Below, in pieces: positions 18,190-27,042 of a DNA stretch of 64,000 nt. The notes below the pieces were generated by a model that worked only from the letters and a program-made list of their open reading frames with translations, was not told the DNA's origin and did no database searches. The DNA lies in assembly GCA_002381565.1 (NCBI GenBank), contig DFWZ01000056.1:66658-130657 (forward strand), written 5' to 3'. A program made the position numbers and the translations under genes. Every line of letters begins with the position of its first letter. Position 1 is the stretch's first letter. Source of the DNA: Gallionella sp. UBA4121 (GTDB lineage: Bacteria > Pseudomonadota > Gammaproteobacteria > Burkholderiales > Gallionellaceae).

Positions 18190-18498
18190 TACGAACGAGA
18201 TCGAAAAGTTCAACACCGGCGAACTGCTTATTCCAGGATCATGTGTTAGGTTTTCCGGAGTTTCCCTGAAAAAGTAACATGCCTTCTTGCACCAGAAGAT
18301 CATGCATTCAATTGTCGAAATCGTCAAGTGGTGTACCCGCAAGGGGGGGTGGGCCGTGCGGTACCCGCAGCTAAAGCTGCGACCGCTACGCTCAGTGGGG
18401 AGTTGGAACGGCAATAGCCGGATTGATGTGCGGAATGGTACGCATTGAAAAGGCTGAGCATGAAATGTCGGTATATCATGAGGTTTTCCAAGGGTGAC
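18190..18498. other. Non-coding, degraded stretch upstream of the toxin-antitoxin pair
   Basis: No credible gene is present. The stretch carries a run of seven G residues around 18344 and short GC-rich dyads (GCAGCTAAAGCTGC near 18368), and looks like decayed mobile-element DNA continuing from the IS3 remnant. Confidence 0.5.
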
Positions 18499-18555
18499 GT
18501 AACGTTATCGTTACTATCGAAGGAAGGAAGACAAATTAAATGCTATTATAAGCAT
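18499..18555 (+). promoter_or_regulatory. Paired dyads before the toxin-antitoxin operon, candidate operator
   Basis: A perfect inverted repeat GTAACG-TTAT-CGTTAC lies at 18499-18514, and a second, ATGCT-ATTATA-AGCAT, at 18540-18555, whose spacer contains a TATTAT/TATAAG box that could serve as a -10 element. The antitoxin start is 35 bases further on. RelB/Phd-type antitoxins repress their own operon by binding such dyads; the operator role here is inferred. Confidence 0.45.
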
Positions 18556-18589
18556 CTAATAGCGCATCATTTTTTGTTAAGGGGCTTTT

Positions 18590-18835
18590 GTGGATACCAT
18601 CTACACTAATATGACAGTAAGTGTCACCGAACTAAAGCGAAACTTTGCCGGCATTCTCAAGCAGGCTGACGAATGTCCTGTTGCCATTCTTAACCACAAC
18701 AGGCCGGAGGCTTACCTATTGCCTGCGGCGCATTACGCACATCTGATGGCTTATTTGGAAGACCTGGAGGATGCAAGGCTTGTTCATGAACGCGCCAACG
18801 GCCCATTCGTCGAGGTGAATCTGGATGAGCTTTAA
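18590..18835 (+). CDS. Antitoxin of the Phd/YefM-RelB type
   Basis: An 81-residue protein starting at GTG, preceded by AAGGGG seven bases upstream. The segment MTVSVTELKRNFAGILKQA followed by VAILNHNRPEAYLLPAAHY is the Phd/YefM-like DNA-binding and dimerisation domain, and the acidic C-terminus (LEDLEDARLVHERANGPFVE) is the usual toxin-neutralising tail. The gene overlaps the toxin gene by 11 bases. It should bind and block the RelE-like toxin and repress the operon. The neighbouring decayed mobile DNA suggests horizontal arrival. Confidence 0.87.
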   Translation: MDTIYTNMTVSVTELKRNFAGILKQADECPVAILNHNRPEAYLLPAAHYAHLMAYLEDLEDARLVHERANGPFVEVNLDEL

Positions 18836-19109
18836 GCTGCGCTTTCACGAACTGGCACTGGCAGAGTGGAAGAAACTGGATAACAGCATACGCGAGCCAC
18901 TAAAAAACAAACTGACGGAACGGCTGAATAACCCGCGTGTTACTGCAGCCGCGCTTATCGGGATGCCAGATTGTTACAAGATCAAGCTGTTGCGTGTCGG
19001 ATACAGGTTGGTGTATCGGGTTGAAGATGAAACCATTTTTGTTACCGTGATTGCTATCGGCAAGCGTGAAAAACTGAAGGTTTACGATGCCGCAAAGTCC
19101 AGACTTTAA
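18825..19109 (+). CDS. RelE/ParE-family toxin
   Basis: A 94-residue basic protein with the RelE fold signature: FHELALAEWKKLDNSIRE, LKNKLTERL, DCYKIKLLRVGYRLVYRVED and TVIAIGKREKLKVYDAA. RelE toxins cleave mRNA in the ribosomal A site; the C-terminal basic residues (R52-like region, K-R-E-K, Y) needed for that are kept, so it appears intact. It overlaps the antitoxin gene by 11 bases, the standard antitoxin-first order. Confidence 0.88.
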   Translation: MSFKLRFHELALAEWKKLDNSIREPLKNKLTERLNNPRVTAAALIGMPDCYKIKLLRVGYRLVYRVEDETIFVTVIAIGKREKLKVYDAAKSRL

Positions 19110-19145
19110 TTCGCCATTCTTTTAGATAAAACAAGTCCATTACGA

Positions 19146-19180
19146 ACGATAATCGTCCACTGTGTGGATGATTATCGTCC
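19146..19180. repeat. Near-perfect dyad before the truncated ATPase gene
   Basis: ATAATCGTCCAC and GTGGATGATTAT face each other across two bases, with a single mismatch between the arms, and the segment TTATCGTCCA recurs directly afterwards. The dyad sits about 20 bases before the start of the ATPase remnant and is probably its old promoter/operator region. Confidence 0.5.
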
Positions 19181-19194
19181 AATACAATCCAAAC

Positions 19195-19371
19195 ATGTAC
19201 ACTAGGCACATTCTCCCGCTACTCGATGAAGCACTCAGAGACACGCCAGTCGTTTTGCTGAATAGTGCGCGTCAGACTGGAAAAAGCACACCGGCTCAAT
19301 CACTGTCTGCTGACAATAGCCCTGCGAAAATCATTGCATTATCAGGGGTGGCTGCCTGCCATGCCCGTTAG
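19195..19371 (+). pseudogene. N-terminal remnant of an AAA ATPase (DUF4143-type)
   Basis: The frame starts MYTRHILPLLDEALRDTP and contains the P-loop segment NSARQTGKST, as at the N-terminus of the bacterial ATP-binding proteins with a DUF4143 tail, which are about 380-450 residues long. Only about 58 residues remain before the stop, and the residues after ALSGV no longer fit the family. The gene was cut by the same rearrangement that brought the third TPR gene next to it. Confidence 0.65.
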
Positions 19372-19415
19372 AAACAGGTCAGCAATTTGGTGTTGAAATT
19401 TAGCGGAGTAATACT

Positions 19416-21806
19416 GTGAGGAACCAACAATTGTCCATAAAACCTATCTTGCAGCAATCGATATTACTGGAAATAGAACGGGCTTTGCAGCAAGCCGTGA
19501 TTCAGCATCAGGCAGGATCATTGCTGGCAGCCGAAGATCTGTATCGCGCTATTTTGCAAGTCGATCCGAATCAAGCTGATGCCAACCATAATCTGGGCGT
19601 ATTGCTGGTGCAAACAAACCAGACTGAGACTGCCCTGCCATACTTTCTAACTGCACTGAATGCTGATGCGACAAAAGGACAATACTGGATCAGTTACATC
19701 GACGCACTGATTCAGGCGGGGCAATTAGCGGAAGCCCGGCATTTGCTGGCACTAGCCAGACAGCAAGGACTGGAAGGGGAGAAAGTCGATGCCTTGGTGC
19801 TGCGACTACAATGTGCCACACAGACAGCAGAACCCCGTCATTCCGCCAATGATATGCCTGTCGTTGCGCCGAGCCTTTCTCAAAAAACCAAAGGAAAACC
19901 CAAAGCTAAACCCGCCACAAGTCGTAAAAAGCAACCAGGCGCACAGGAAATGAACACCCTGTCGGTACTGTTCAGCAAGGGACGCTATGCAGAAGCTGCC
20001 GATCTCGCCCGAAAAATGACTGAGCGTTTTCCATTACACCCTTATGGATGGAAGGCATTGGGTGCCGCGCTCAGGCAGACAGGACAGAATACAGACGCGC
20101 TGGCAGCCATGAAAAAAGCGGCAGAATTCGCCCCTGATGACATTGAGTCGCACAACAATCTGGGCATCACCCAGCAAAGCATGGGCTACCTGGATGAGGC
20201 GGTGGTCAGTTATCGCCGTGCAATACAAATCAAACCTGATGATGCAAATACGCATTGCAATCTGGGTATCACGCTAAGACAACTGGGGCGCCTGGATGAG
20301 GCCGAGGCCAGTTATCGGCGGGCACTACAAATCAATCCATCCTTTGCCGAGGCACACAACAATCTGGGCAATACACTAAAATATCTGGGGCGCTTTGACG
20401 CGGCTGAAGTTTGTTACCGGGACGCGCTGGCGATTAAACCTGACTACTCAGAAGCACATAACAATCTTGGCGCTACGCTGAGAGAACTCGGAAAAATGGA
20501 TGAAGCCGTGGCTTGTTATCGACGTGCGATACAGCTAAATCCCGCCTACGCTGAAGCGCATAGCAATTTGGGATTTGCGCTGCGCGACCTCGGCCAGTTT
20601 GACGAAGCACTGGCAAGCTGCCATCGCGCGTTGGAACTCAAACCGGATTACGCCGATGCACACGGCAACCTGGGCGGCATCCTGAAAGAACTCGGGCAAC
20701 TTGACGAGGCAATTGCGAGCTGCCGCAGGGCTTTAGCAATCAAACCTGATCTTGTCATCGCACACAACAACCTGGGAAATGCACTTCAGACACGAGGGGA
20801 TTCAGAGGCCGCGATAGCCAGTTACCGCCAGGCATTGACGCTTAAACCCAACTACACAATGGCGCGATACAACCTGGGTTATGCACAACTGGCTTGCGGG
20901 CAACTGACCGAGGGATGGGAGAACCACGAATTTCGCACCTGCATCGACAGAACAAGATTTACTCAGCTGCCGTATTGGGCAGGAGAAAATCTGACCGGCA
21001 AATCCATCCTGCTCTGGAGTGAGCAAGGCATCGGGGACGATATTATATTCGCCAGTCAATTTGCAGAGATCATTGCCCGTGCTGACCGCTGCATCATCGA
21101 ATGTGCCCCCAAGCTCGTGCCGCTTTTCACCCGCTCTTTTCCCAATGCGCAAGTGATTGCCAAGTCTGACCCGCCTCATTCTGCCACTCAAACTGGTATT
21201 GATTATCAGTGCGCTGCCGGATCGCTGGCGCAATGGCTGCGCCCGACTCTGGCAAGTTTTCCGCATCAAAATACGTATCTGGGACCAGATCCTGCGCGCG
21301 TCGCCTACTGGCGTGCGCGCCTGGCTGAACTCGGGCCGGAACCTAAAATCGGCTTCAGTTGGCGCAGCAGCCTGATGACCGGTGAGCGTCCTCTGTCCTG
21401 TACCACCCTCGACCAATGGGAACCGATTTTTACCACACCCGGCGTGCATTTCATCAACCTTCAATACGACGAGTGCAGCACGGAACTCAATGAAGCACGG
21501 CAGCGCTTCGGCGTACCGCTGCACGCGTTTACTGAAATAGACATGTACAACGATCTGGACGAGACCGCTGCGCTAATCCGTGCGCTGGATTTGGTGATTA
21601 CCGCGCCCACATCAATCTATGCAATGACAGCAGGACTGGGCATCAATACCTGGGTAATGACCTACGGCAATGCCTGGCTTTCCCACGGCACCAACTATTT
21701 CCCCTGGTTTCCAACCTTACGTTATTTCAGCCGGCAATGGAACCAAACATGGGACGAAACCATAGAACTTATTGCTGAACAATTGAAATTGCATGTATGG
21801 AAATAA
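19416..21806 (+). CDS. TPR-repeat protein with C-terminal glycosyltransferase-like domain (paralogue)
   Basis: A 796-residue paralogue of the protein at 2341-4926: same N-terminal domain, Lys/Pro linker (about 150-175), about nine TPR units and a nearly identical C-terminal domain (NLTGKSILLWSEQGIGDDII; IGFSWRSSLMTGERPLSCTT; DLVITAPTSIYAMTAGLG). It starts at GTG with GGAG eight bases upstream; no ATG is available nearby. The N-terminal DNA shares a run of about 50 identical bases with the SPINDLY gene at 4923-7247. It stands convergent to the pse operon, separated by the decayed region from its relatives. A glycosylation role is inferred. Confidence 0.8.
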   Translation: MRNQQLSIKPILQQSILLEIERALQQAVIQHQAGSLLAAEDLYRAILQVDPNQADANHNLGVLLVQTNQTETALPYFLTALNADATKGQYWISYIDALIQAGQLAEARHLLALARQQGLEGEKVDALVLRLQCATQTAEPRHSANDMPVVAPSLSQKTKGKPKAKPATSRKKQPGAQEMNTLSVLFSKGRYAEAADLARKMTERFPLHPYGWKALGAALRQTGQNTDALAAMKKAAEFAPDDIESHNNLGITQQSMGYLDEAVVSYRRAIQIKPDDANTHCNLGITLRQLGRLDEAEASYRRALQINPSFAEAHNNLGNTLKYLGRFDAAEVCYRDALAIKPDYSEAHNNLGATLRELGKMDEAVACYRRAIQLNPAYAEAHSNLGFALRDLGQFDEALASCHRALELKPDYADAHGNLGGILKELGQLDEAIASCRRALAIKPDLVIAHNNLGNALQTRGDSEAAIASYRQALTLKPNYTMARYNLGYAQLACGQLTEGWENHEFRTCIDRTRFTQLPYWAGENLTGKSILLWSEQGIGDDIIFASQFAEIIARADRCIIECAPKLVPLFTRSFPNAQVIAKSDPPHSATQTGIDYQCAAGSLAQWLRPTLASFPHQNTYLGPDPARVAYWRARLAELGPEPKIGFSWRSSLMTGERPLSCTTLDQWEPIFTTPGVHFINLQYDECSTELNEARQRFGVPLHAFTEIDMYNDLDETAALIRALDLVITAPTSIYAMTAGLGINTWVMTYGNAWLSHGTNYFPWFPTLRYFSRQWNQTWDETIELIAEQLKLHVWK

Positions 21807-21818
21807 TACATCCATATT

Positions 21819-22739
21819 TCAGCCGTTCTTTTTTGATGTCAAGACCTTATCTTTAAGTTGTTCAATCTGCTTTTGCGGGAGACAACAATCAGGACCGCCG
21901 GGAGGGATACAACTAACCACCCTTTTTTGAGCTAACAAACCAATCACCATCGCCATACTTTGGCAACCTGCAATGATGTCCGCCGCTGCAATTTCATTAA
22001 GCAAAGGTTCTCCGCCACCTATGCTTACAAAACCAGAACTTGAATCCACAAAAAATTCATATTTTCCGGGTGCATCGGAAGGATGGGGACGAATCACGAG
22101 CCCCCCGACCCGATCTTCAAGAGCATCGATATTTTTGAGGAGATATGCGATGGCATCAATTTCCGTATAGCCCCAATGTCGTTCGTCACCAAACCGCAGG
22201 CGGGCGTGATCAGAGATATTTTCGCTGACAAACAATATCGCTTTCCCCTTCCTATCAACCGCGTGCTGCTTCACTCCAAGTTTGGCAATTTCGAACTGCA
22301 TGTCAATGGAATAGGGATTGGGAACAAGCACGACTGGAATATCGGGAAAGTGCGCTCTGGCCAGTTTTTCTGCATCCTCATCACCCACCCAAATTTCATC
22401 TGGAAGATGTTGAACTCCGTTACGAATAAAACGCTCCCGGTAGTTTACCCAATGATCCAGAAATGTAACGACACGCGTCCCTGCCGTCTTCGCTTGCTCA
22501 ATTGCACGCCACTCCAGGTCGGATTGCCAACTGGTACCACACAAAACTTCATTGCAAGATGACAAAGCTTCGTCCAAGGTACAAATTTCGACCGGGCCAA
22601 ACCGCCTCTGGAAAACATTAATCGCAGGCCCGGCCAAAACGAAACAACAAGCAATCTGATTCCGGGCGACATAACTTGCCAATATTTCAGCGCCACCGGC
22701 ATCATGAGAAACGATAGCAACACGCTTTGAATTACTCAT
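21819..22739 (-). CDS. Conserved hypothetical protein, GT-B/CDP-glycerol-transferase-like fold
   Basis: A 306-residue protein that begins MSNSKRVAIVSHDAGGAEIL and shows alternating beta-alpha segments: FLDHWVNYRERF, LPDEIWVGDEDAEKLARAHF, VVLVPNPY, AILFVSENISDHARLRF, GLVIRPHPSDAPGKYEF and DIIAGCQSMAMVIGLLA, the kind of pattern seen in GT-B enzymes and CDP-glycerol polymerases. The start at 22739 is preferred to an upstream one at 22772 because the previous gene stops at 22742. It is the last gene of the fliE-pse operon, so it probably takes part in assembly or transfer of the modified sugar. No named family is claimed. Confidence 0.65.
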   Translation of the reverse strand: MSNSKRVAIVSHDAGGAEILASYVARNQIACCFVLAGPAINVFQRRFGPVEICTLDEALSSCNEVLCGTSWQSDLEWRAIEQAKTAGTRVVTFLDHWVNYRERFIRNGVQHLPDEIWVGDEDAEKLARAHFPDIPVVLVPNPYSIDMQFEIAKLGVKQHAVDRKGKAILFVSENISDHARLRFGDERHWGYTEIDAIAYLLKNIDALEDRVGGLVIRPHPSDAPGKYEFFVDSSSGFVSIGGGEPLLNEIAAADIIAGCQSMAMVIGLLAQKRVVSCIPPGGPDCCLPQKQIEQLKDKVLTSKKNG

Positions 22740-22741
22740 AC

Positions 22742-23593
22742 TTAGATGGCATGTACTAGTACAGGCTGCCAAACAAGCAAAGACAAGGGCGACAGACAGT
22801 TTCCCCCAAATATCATCGGTTCTTCCTTGATTATCTCGATGACGCCCTCCCCCTCAAGCCTCGCCAACTCCTCCCGAAACGTGGAGTTATAGTCATTGAC
22901 TTCCATGTACTTTCGTTGCAACAACCCCAATATCGTTTTCTCCCGATAGTGTTGAAAAACAGGTTCAAAATGCAAAATCCTGCGCGGGTTTAGTTTGATA
23001 ATGTTAGCCAGAGCGAGTGCCGAATCGCGCACATAGCTGAGCGAGAATGAAGTGACAATATCGGTGTGTGGGGGGATTTTTGTATTTGAAATACCGGCTG
23101 CATTAAAGTCCCCCGGCCCTATGGTCACATCATAGTTGTGCCACGCAGCAAGATGCTGTGCCAACTCTACTCCCTGCTGCGTGTATTCCAAACCGACAAC
23201 TGATTCGTAATTAACGTTAGCTCTTTTCATGAGTTCAAACAGGACGGATCCATAGCCACATCCAATTTCAAGCAAATGCGGGGATGGATCTTCAAGCAAA
23301 GCCCGTTCAACCAGACTCACGTAGTAATCGAACGATTCATTCGCTGTCATAAGCATCAGCTGACCATCAACCAGACCGGCTTGTACTGCTCCCGCTGGAA
23401 CTCCCCATTGCCTCACAATATCAATCCCGCAAGGATTTTCTTTCCATTGAACCAGAAGAGAACCCCATTTTTCCAGGCCAAACTCTCTGATGATCTGTTG
23501 CTGATTTTTAGGTCTCTTATGGCTGCTATCGCTTAAAAGCTCAGATATACAGCCACTGTATTGTGGTAAATCGTTTAACTCGATTGGTTTCAT
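22742..23593 (-). CDS. Class I SAM-dependent methyltransferase in the pse operon
   Basis: A 283-residue protein with the SAM-binding motif HLLEIGCGYGSVLFELM near residue 110, VVGLEYTQQGVELAQ for strand 2 and IVTSFSLSYVRDSALALANI for motif II. The N-terminal 90 residues are helical and specific to this kind of sugar O-methyltransferase. Two bases separate it from the next gene and about 50 from the aminotransferase gene upstream. It is probably a glycan-tailoring enzyme; the exact substrate is unknown. Confidence 0.75.
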   Translation of the reverse strand: MKPIELNDLPQYSGCISELLSDSSHKRPKNQQQIIREFGLEKWGSLLVQWKENPCGIDIVRQWGVPAGAVQAGLVDGQLMLMTANESFDYYVSLVERALLEDPSPHLLEIGCGYGSVLFELMKRANVNYESVVGLEYTQQGVELAQHLAAWHNYDVTIGPGDFNAAGISNTKIPPHTDIVTSFSLSYVRDSALALANIIKLNPRRILHFEPVFQHYREKTILGLLQRKYMEVNDYNSTFREELARLEGEGVIEIIKEEPMIFGGNCLSPLSLLVWQPVLVHAI

Positions 23594-23645
23594 AAATATT
23601 CCGCAACCGGGAATGCGAGGACAGCACTCTGAACGTTCATGTCAC

Positions 23646-24953
23646 TCAACGCAGCGACTCCAGATTTTGCCAGACCTTGCGAAAGGCGGCCGCAACATCG
23701 TCCAGATCGGTGTTACTCATGCCCGGACGCATCATTTCATGTGTGATCACGCGCTCGTAGTGTGCCCGCTCTACATTCGGACACAGACCTTTGCGGTAAT
23801 CAACACGACCTTCATAAAGCGGCGAAGTGAATGGATAACCCGATTTCCCGTAGGCAATCTGGCTCTGAAACATGGGCATCAGGTAAAGCGGCTTTACATA
23901 GCCAATGCCCATCAGCGGGCCATCCCCCTCGCGCAACTCGGTAGAGGGCAGCTCCGCCTTCAGTGCTTGTACTATGCGTTCGCGCGAGACACCTGTTACG
24001 CCGGCATCATAATCCAGCGTGTGCACATAATAGACATGATCCCCCGCAGCGCCGATGTGCGGCATTGTTAATCCCGGCAGATCCTTAAGCCGGCTCTCCA
24101 GATAAGCCACATTCGACTTCCGCTGAGCAATCAACCCCGTACCTTTTTTCAACTGCTCACGACCAATCGCCGCTTCAATTTCGCCCATACGAAAATTGAA
24201 GCCTATCATGTTGACTAAGTTGGTTACACCCTTCTTCTCGACTACCGCTTCGGCGTGGTTGCGGATTAACTGGACGCGTTCAGCCAGGTTATCATCGTTG
24301 GTCGTTACGATGCCACCTTCGCCCGTATGAATGTGCTTGTGATAGTTCAGCGAAAACACTCCCATATGCCCCAGACTGCCGACCGGACGACCTTTGTAAG
24401 TAGCGAAGGGGGTTTGAGCACAGTCCTCGATCACAATCAGGTCATGTTCACGCGCAAGTTCCATGATCGGGTCCATATCCGCAGGCTGGCCAAAAATATG
24501 CACCACAATGATGGCCCTGGTGCGTGGCGTGATCTTCGGACGTATGGTTTCAGCCGAGAGGCAATAGGTCTGCGGATCAATGTCCGCAAAAACCGGGATG
24601 GCGCTAAAAATAAGAGGTGCCGTCGCCGAGGCGGCCATCGTATAAGGTGAGACGATAATCTCGTCGCCCGGCCCCACTCCCGCCGCACCCACTGCCGCAT
24701 ACAGCCCGCTGGTGCAGGAATTGACTGATATGCCGTTCTTGACGCCGGCAATGGCGGCCCATTCACGCTCGAAGGCTTGCACCTCGGGGCCGCCATAAAA
24801 ATCGGCATGCCATGCGCCAAGAAAACGGGAAAGCACCCCGCTCTCAATCACCCGGCAGGCTGCCATTTTTTCCTCCTCGCCCATCACTTTATAAGCCGGA
24901 AATAATTTAGTTCGAACGGGCACGCCGCCAAGTAACGCAAGTTGTGCTGTCAT
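23646..24953 (-). CDS. DegT/DnrJ/EryC1 family aminotransferase (second sugar aminotransferase of the operon)
   Basis: A 435-residue PLP enzyme with the Schiff-base lysine K206 in FSLNYHKHIHTGEGG, the ring-binding Asp in VIEDCAQTPFATYKG and the cofactor-binding NSCTSGLYAAVGAAG. It is about 50 residues longer than PseC and clearly different from it, so it is not a duplicate of the pathway enzyme at 29876. The long form resembles the aminotransferases of AHBA/aminocyclitol or 3-amino sugar pathways. With the oxidoreductase gene just upstream it could form an oxidise-then-aminate pair on a sugar. Confidence 0.85.
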   Translation of the reverse strand: MTAQLALLGGVPVRTKLFPAYKVMGEEEKMAACRVIESGVLSRFLGAWHADFYGGPEVQAFEREWAAIAGVKNGISVNSCTSGLYAAVGAAGVGPGDEIIVSPYTMAASATAPLIFSAIPVFADIDPQTYCLSAETIRPKITPRTRAIIVVHIFGQPADMDPIMELAREHDLIVIEDCAQTPFATYKGRPVGSLGHMGVFSLNYHKHIHTGEGGIVTTNDDNLAERVQLIRNHAEAVVEKKGVTNLVNMIGFNFRMGEIEAAIGREQLKKGTGLIAQRKSNVAYLESRLKDLPGLTMPHIGAAGDHVYYVHTLDYDAGVTGVSRERIVQALKAELPSTELREGDGPLMGIGYVKPLYLMPMFQSQIAYGKSGYPFTSPLYEGRVDYRKGLCPNVERAHYERVITHEMMRPGMSNTDLDDVAAAFRKVWQNLESLR

Positions 24954-24985
24954 AATTTAATCGCCTGTTTTTTAACTATATGCGC

Positions 24986-25987
24986 CTATGCACCTGCCCT
25001 GTTACGGATGGCTTCACATATCTGTTGCGCGGCAAGGGCATTTTCACCTGCGCATGAAACTGATCCACCCTGCGTAAGCGCCGCATGAATTTCTGTAACG
25101 GCAGCGAGAGTCGCCGCTGGTAAAGCGCCAGATTTGCGCTCTCCCGCATCGAGTGAACGATAGCCACGAAAGTGCGGGCTTTCGATAGCACGGCGGATAC
25201 GCCAGTTAAGTCCGCCATCCTCCATGCAGATTACGCCTTTTTCGGTGACGATCTGTAATTCGAATAAAGAAAAATCCTGCGCATGGCCACAGGCAAGCTG
25301 CACGTTGATATTGTTCGTACACTCAAGAAGGGCAGGAATGGCGGGGTCATCGGACAGCATATCCCAAACAGGAATGCCCACTGACCGCAATTCCAGCTTT
25401 CCAAAAAAAAGGTGCAGCAGGTCTATCATGTGCGAGCCGTTATTGAGAATACCTTTGGTGTAAACACCCGTAACAGATCGAATGGCGCCCCATACACCTG
25501 CGCGAAGTTCATCGCGCAGTCGCATTACATCGGCATCCCAGCGCCGGGTGTAATTTACGACCAACACGATACCTGCAATCTTACAACGCTCAACCAACTC
25601 TGCTGTTTGTAAAGCGGACGGCGTGACAGGCTTTTCACAGAAAATCAACTCAGGCTTCAGGTCAATCGCTGCCAGCACATCACGGTAATGTTCGCTGGTC
25701 GGGGAACAAACGCTAATCACGTCATAGCGTCCGGCATGCGAGGCAAGTTCCGCAATATCGGCGTAACCTTCTGGAACCGACCATCGCTGCATGAATTCGG
25801 CGCGACGAGCATCATCAGGCTCAACGCAAACAGTTATATTGAATCGTCCATCGCGAGTGTATGCGCCGGCATGCGTATAGGGCAAATCATCAGGAGCCCG
25901 CCCCTGATCGAAACCTCCCGCAATGTTGCCGCAACCGACAATCAGGACACTCAGCACTTTTAAGTCGCGACTGGCTCCCGACATCAA
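24986..25987 (-). CDS. Gfo/Idh/MocA family oxidoreductase in the pse operon
   Basis: A 333-residue protein with an N-terminal NAD(P)-binding Rossmann fold (VLIVGCGNIAGGFDQG near residue 14), ISVCSPTSEHYRDVL and the classical LIFCEKPVTPS (EKP motif) near 116, followed by NNGSHMIDLLHLFFG in the catalytic region. Four bases overlap with the pseI gene upstream. It would oxidise a sugar hydroxyl, preparing the substrate for the aminotransferase at 23646. Neither gene belongs to the standard CMP-pseudaminic acid route, so they point to an additional sugar or a modified nonulosonate. Confidence 0.85.
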   Translation of the reverse strand: MMSGASRDLKVLSVLIVGCGNIAGGFDQGRAPDDLPYTHAGAYTRDGRFNITVCVEPDDARRAEFMQRWSVPEGYADIAELASHAGRYDVISVCSPTSEHYRDVLAAIDLKPELIFCEKPVTPSALQTAELVERCKIAGIVLVVNYTRRWDADVMRLRDELRAGVWGAIRSVTGVYTKGILNNGSHMIDLLHLFFGKLELRSVGIPVWDMLSDDPAIPALLECTNNINVQLACGHAQDFSLFELQIVTEKGVICMEDGGLNWRIRRAIESPHFRGYRSLDAGERKSGALPAATLAAVTEIHAALTQGGSVSCAGENALAAQQICEAIRNRAGA

Positions 25988-27042
25988 ATCAACTCCCAGC
26001 CCAACGCGGTTCCACGTCTCACGTCCTGCTTCAACGTCTTGCCCAGCACCTGTTCCAGATACTTCGTCGGCAGCCCGAAACCCGGTCGTATCGCACGGAC
26101 ATTCTCTGTCGTCAGTGCATCACCGGCTTTCAAATCCTTCACAACGTACAACGAGCGGCGGAACACAATAGACTTTTGTTCCTTCTCCGTCGGACCGTAA
26201 CTGACTTGACCAAGCGCCTGCCAGGCGCGCTCGGTTTCCAATACCAGCTGCGCCATCTCGGCAGGCTCCATCGAAAAGGTGCTGTCTACGCCGCCATCTG
26301 CTCGATTGAGCGTGAAGTGTTTCTCGATGACCGTAGCGCCAAGGGCTACGCTAGCCACCGAAACACCGATGCCCATCGTGTGGTCGGACAAGCCGACTTC
26401 ACAACCGAATAGCTCACGTAAATGCGGGATAGTCATCAGATTGGTATTTTTTGGTGTCGCAGGATAAGTGCTGGTGCATTTGAGCAGGATCAAATCCTTG
26501 CAACCCGCCTCACGCGCTGCGCGCACGGTTTCATCCAGCTCGGCTACAGAGGCCATGCCGGTGGAAATAATCAGCGGCTTGCCGGTAGCCGCCACGCGGC
26601 GGATCAGCGGCAGATCGGTATTTTCGAACGATGCAATCTTGTAGCACGGCACATCCAGACTTTCGAGAAAGTCCACCGCCGTGTCGTCGAACGGCGTGCT
26701 GAAGGCGATGATACCCAGTTCGCGCGCACGATCGAAAATCGGCTTGTGCCATTCCCACGGGGTGTATGCCTCGCCGTAAAGTTTATAGAGCGAAGTGCCC
26801 GCCCACAGACTATCGGGATCGCTGATATGAAACTCCCGCTCATCCAGATCAAGCGTCATGGTGTCCGGCGTATAAGTCTGTATCTTCAGCGCATGTGCGC
26901 CTGATTTGGCGGCAGCCTCGACAATTTCCAGGGCTCGCGCCAAGGACTGGTTGTGATTACCGGACATTTCGGCAATAACGAAGGGAGGATGATCACGCCC
27001 GATCAGTTTGTCAGCGATTTTGAATTCTGTGCTCATCGTCAA
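25984..27042 (-). CDS. pseI: Pseudaminic acid synthase
   Basis: A 352-residue NeuB-family enzyme that condenses 2,4-diacetamido-2,4,6-trideoxy-L-altrose with phosphoenolpyruvate to pseudaminic acid. Recognisable parts: FVIAEMSGNHNQSLARAL near residue 22, ALKIQTYTPDTMTLD, IIAFSTPFDDTAVDFLE, LLKCTSTYPATP, GLSDHTMGIGVSVASVALGA, the metal/substrate-binding EKHFTL, and a C-terminal SAF antifreeze-like domain (about 290-352). The ENTDLPLIRRVA and GGVDSTFS segments fit PseI better than NeuB or LegI. It abuts the pseG-pseH gene. Confidence 0.92.
   Translation of the reverse strand: MTMSTEFKIADKLIGRDHPPFVIAEMSGNHNQSLARALEIVEAAAKSGAHALKIQTYTPDTMTLDLDEREFHISDPDSLWAGTSLYKLYGEAYTPWEWHKPIFDRARELGIIAFSTPFDDTAVDFLESLDVPCYKIASFENTDLPLIRRVAATGKPLIISTGMASVAELDETVRAAREAGCKDLILLKCTSTYPATPKNTNLMTIPHLRELFGCEVGLSDHTMGIGVSVASVALGATVIEKHFTLNRADGGVDSTFSMEPAEMAQLVLETERAWQALGQVSYGPTEKEQKSIVFRRSLYVVKDLKAGDALTTENVRAIRPGFGLPTKYLEQVLGKTLKQDVRRGTALGWELI

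Noticed and set aside
22740..22772. Upstream start for the 21819 gene
   Set aside because: It would overlap the preceding gene by about 30 bases and add a Cys-rich piece unlike the protein's Rossmann start at MSNSKRVAIV.
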